Position numbers and translations under genes: made by a program | Part shown: positions 62,086 through 64,000 of the stretch, one piece after another | Layout: every line of letters begins with the position of its first letter | Position numbering within the stretch: position 1 is the first letter of the stretch | Assembly: GCA_021797355.1 (NCBI GenBank) | Contig: JAJZZX010000004.1 | Location: forward strand, 1 to 64,000 | Direction: 5' to 3' | Source of the DNA: Thermoplasmata archaeon | GTDB taxonomy: Archaea; Thermoplasmatota; Thermoplasmata; Thermoplasmatales; Thermoplasmataceae | DNA: 64,000 bases | The notes under the pieces: generated by a model | What the model was told of the DNA's origin: nothing | Databases searched by the model: none | The model's input: the letters and a program-made list of their open reading frames with translations, nothing else

Positions 62086-62433
62086 TCATCTGTCCTTTTT
62101 GTGCCCGTAGAATGAGTTCCAGGCAGTCATTCCGCCTTTCAGGTGCCCTATCTTGCTGAACCCTTTCCTCCGCATTGCTGCGGCAGCTGCTCTACTTCTG
62201 TGGCCTGTTGCACAGACCAGCAGGTAGCTTGAGTTCCTGTCCAGGCTGTCAAGTGTTCTCTTTAGCCTGCCAAGTGATATTAGCTCAACACCTTCGATGT
62301 GATCCCTTTTGTATTCAGCCGCTGTGCGAACATCTATGACTCTATGGCTGCCCTCGCTAATTGCACTCTTAAAATCCTCAGGGCCGTACTCAACCAGCCC
62401 TTCAGGTGTCCTGAAATAATCTAATATCCCCAT
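62086..62433 (-). CDS. Rhodanese-domain protein
   Basis: This 115-residue rhodanese domain has VIDVRTAAEYKRDHIEGVELISLGRL. The active loop LLVCATGHRSRAAAAAMRRKG carries the catalytic Cys and Arg of C-x-x-G-x-R-S. HLKGGMTAWNSF ends it. It can move sulfane sulfur, with an unknown partner. The loop is complete, unlike that of the rhodanese at 12647. A single-domain protein of usual length. Confidence 0.92.
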   Translation of the reverse strand: MGILDYFRTPEGLVEYGPEDFKSAISEGSHRVIDVRTAAEYKRDHIEGVELISLGRLKRTLDSLDRNSSYLLVCATGHRSRAAAAAMRRKGFSKIGHLKGGMTAWNSFYGHKKDR

Positions 62434-62527
62434 GATGCCAAAATTGGACTAAGATATTAATTGTTACTGCCGTTCTGGATTGGCTTTGGCATTGCCCGAT
62501 TTGATGCCACGCCATCCCCGAGGAAAA

Positions 62528-62536
62528 CATTTAAAT
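62528..62536 (+). promoter_or_regulatory. TATA box of the RuvC-like gene
   Basis: CATTTAAAT lies about 26 nt before ATG 62558, with no SD in the gap, so the mRNA is probably leaderless. Confidence 0.5.
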
Positions 62537-62557
62537 CATTGTAGAATTATGAAATGA

Positions 62558-63220
62558 ATGGCACGTATAGGAGTCCTTACTTCAGACTTCAAGTTCTATC
62601 ATGATGTCATAGAACTCCTGAAGTCCTGGGATCTTCCCTTTGTCAGCCTGTCAGAGCCTTCATTTCAGCCTCCGGATGTTAACGTGGTTTTGAGTTCAAG
62701 CAGGGATTGTTTCAATACGAGCAACCAGTTCAAGGGGGAAACACCGCTTGATGCGCTGAGATCGTCACTTGCGAGCCTTTTTTACAAGGAGAAGTTTGAG
62801 ACCTTGACCATCGGAATCGATCCTGGGCCCTACCCCGGAGTCGCTGTCTTTGCTGACGAAATATTGATGGAGGCTTTTGAGTGTACATCCCGTGAAGAAC
62901 TTCCCAATCATGTGTCGAAAATCATAAGCTCATATCCGTTCAGCAAGCTTCAGGTGAAGATAGGGAATGGAGATATTCCCAACAGGGACTTCATCATTAA
63001 GGGGCTTATGGCCCTAAATCTTAATATCAAGATAGTGGACGAGAAGAACACCAGTTTCCCTCACAAGATACATGATAATGCATTGTCAGCAGCCAGGATA
63101 GCCGCGACCGAACGGAGATATATCCATTCAGGACCATTTTCAAACGTTAGGAGAAAAAATATGTTTGAGAGGGAGTTCAAGACCCTCAAGAGCCAGATGA
63201 GAAATTCATCAAACCTCTAA
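62558..63220 (+). CDS. RuvC/RNase H-like fold protein of unknown function
   Basis: This 220-residue protein has an N-terminal domain (1-75). The second domain (from about residue 85: LTIGIDPGPYPGVAVFADE) begins with the D-P-G of RuvC-like nucleases. Then come KLQVKIGNGDIPNRDFI, IKIVDEKNTSFP, and HDNALSAARIAATE. These are the positions where RuvC, YqgF and related folds put their acidic residues: Asp, Glu or Asp, and His/Asp. Whether it cuts DNA is unknown. It may be an archaeal family of resolvase-like proteins. It stands alone in its transcription unit. Confidence 0.72.
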   Translation: MARIGVLTSDFKFYHDVIELLKSWDLPFVSLSEPSFQPPDVNVVLSSSRDCFNTSNQFKGETPLDALRSSLASLFYKEKFETLTIGIDPGPYPGVAVFADEILMEAFECTSREELPNHVSKIISSYPFSKLQVKIGNGDIPNRDFIIKGLMALNLNIKIVDEKNTSFPHKIHDNALSAARIAATERRYIHSGPFSNVRRKNMFEREFKTLKSQMRNSSNL

Positions 63221-63236
63221 GAAACATATAAAGCCA

Positions 63237-64000
63237 CTATTTTCTCCATTTGGGTCTGTTGGGCAGATTTGTCCTTCTACCTGCAGTCAGGGCAAGAAAT
63301 ATCATGAACGCAACAACAATGGCGGCCACATAATAGATCCAGTCATAATTTGGCGGACTTCCGTAGTAAAAATGGGTTGTGTATGTTCCAGATGATCCAT
63401 CTATGCTCACAGCAGGGTTGTTCACTGAAACAGTCAGGGTGTGTTCCCCATTTGTAAGATATGGGTTAACATATGTGAAGTTTACAGTATAGGAACCTCC
63501 GGGGGGGACATACGAAGCCACTGCAGTGCCTACAAACTGGCCATCAACCGTGAAATCCACAGTCAGGTTATGGATTGCAGCAGATCCCGTATCAGTTACG
63601 GTTGCATAGAATACAATGGGAGCAATAACGTTTATTGAGCCGCTAAATGTGGTGTGGACGAAATGAGAGCTATAGTTTGCGCCTGAAACGACCGTGACGT
63701 AGACTGTCTGTGGTGCAGCAGGCATCTTGAGGTTGACGGCAAAATCCGGATTGGATTTATGGAAAGTATGGTATGATGTGGCTGGACTGGCACCTGTTAG
63801 GTTTTCACCTGAGATATAAACTGTAACAGTATAATTGTTGAATCCAAGGGTGTCATTCACATAGAACGTAAAGTTCTGCCCCGTCGTTGCATATGAAGGA
63901 AGGGAGACCGATGCCGAAAATGGCGGGATGTATGTGGCGCTGGATGTGCCTGCAAATCCCATTATAATTACCGCCAGAAGTGCCAGTGCAAATATGCCTA
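63237..64000 (-). CDS. Secreted protein with CARDB-like domain, cut by the right edge
   Basis: The frame runs off the window. Its visible part begins with a hydrophobic signal segment (GIFALALLAVIIMGFAGTSSA), continues past an internal ATG at 63962, and ends at 63237. The middle reads like an archaeal CARDB or Ig-like beta domain: VIAPIVFYATVTDTGSAAIHNLTVDFTVDGQFVG, PPGGSYTVNFTYVNPYL. A C-terminal helix (YYVAAIVVAFMIFLALTAG) before RRTNLPNRPKWRK anchors it to the membrane. It is a likely surface protein with an unknown partner. The true start lies outside the window. Confidence 0.8.
   Translation of the reverse strand, partial: GIFALALLAVIIMGFAGTSSATYIPPFSASVSLPSYATTGQNFTFYVNDTLGFNNYTVTVYISGENLTGASPATSYHTFHKSNPDFAVNLKMPAAPQTVYVTVVSGANYSSHFVHTTFSGSINVIAPIVFYATVTDTGSAAIHNLTVDFTVDGQFVGTAVASYVPPGGSYTVNFTYVNPYLTNGEHTLTVSVNNPAVSIDGSSGTYTTHFYYGSPPNYDWIYYVAAIVVAFMIFLALTAGRRTNLPNRPKWRK

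Overview
The window is a gene-dense stretch of an archaeal chromosome, most likely from the order Thermoplasmatales. Supporting this are a proteasome beta subunit with the Thermoplasma-type eight-residue propeptide, a Thermoplasma-type zinc glucose dehydrogenase, a split archaeal transketolase, aCPSF1, Nep1, archaeal S15, an archaeal pilin, a thermopsin-like protein and FtsZ. Many first genes of transcription units have a TATA box 24-31 nt before the start codon and no room for a Shine-Dalgarno (SD) site, which suggests leaderless mRNAs. Genes inside operons carry GGAGG-type SD sites.

Region 1 (1-10200) is a complete type I-G (formerly I-U) CRISPR-Cas locus. The operon csb1-csb2-cas3-csb3-cas4/1-cas2 runs on the minus strand into a leader and a 13-repeat, 12-spacer array. 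Hairpin, 5' handle, degenerate far end and gene order all say that the array is also read on the minus strand. Beyond a roughly 500-base empty stretch lie an orphan CcrM/HinfI-like DNA methyltransferase with a RAMA domain (10670-11788) and a Nei/NEIL3-like DNA glycosylase whose only fitting start codon is CTG (11930-12646).

Region 2 (12600-22400) holds a rhodanese, a TDT/SLAC1-like transporter, two MscS channels around a 73-codon gene, membrane and surface proteins including a 1099-residue thermopsin-like protein, a three-repeat protein, and tRNA-Ala(GGC) with a tyrosine-recombinase remnant running into it.

Region 3 (22400-34200) has an aldo/keto reductase, a type IV pilus-like assembly operon (ATPase, TadC, TadC, ATPase) without a pilin, then an antiporter, NadE, FolD, glucose dehydrogenase, RibA and a methyltransferase-like protein.

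Region 4 (34200-51800) is core metabolism and cell biology: purC, an exonuclease, a CBS protein, psmB, aCPSF1, an ornithine cyclodeaminase relative, the transketolase-transaldolase operon, ftsZ, a glycosyltransferase and an epimerase, an acyl-CoA ligase, a pilin, purB and dph6.

Region 5 (52000-64000) has peroxiredoxin, HtpX, a SufR-like regulator divergent from an MFS transporter with a possible operator between them, a UvrD-type helicase-nuclease, a cobalamin adenosyltransferase, the nep1, S15 and RecJ-like group, a methyltransferase, a rhodanese, a RuvC-like protein, and a secreted protein cut by the window edge.

The most unusual items are the archaeal I-G locus with a TATA box abutting its first repeat, the bacterial-style CcrM homologue, two genes that seem to start with CTG, the two-ATPase split-TadC operon, and the recombinase scar at tRNA-Ala.
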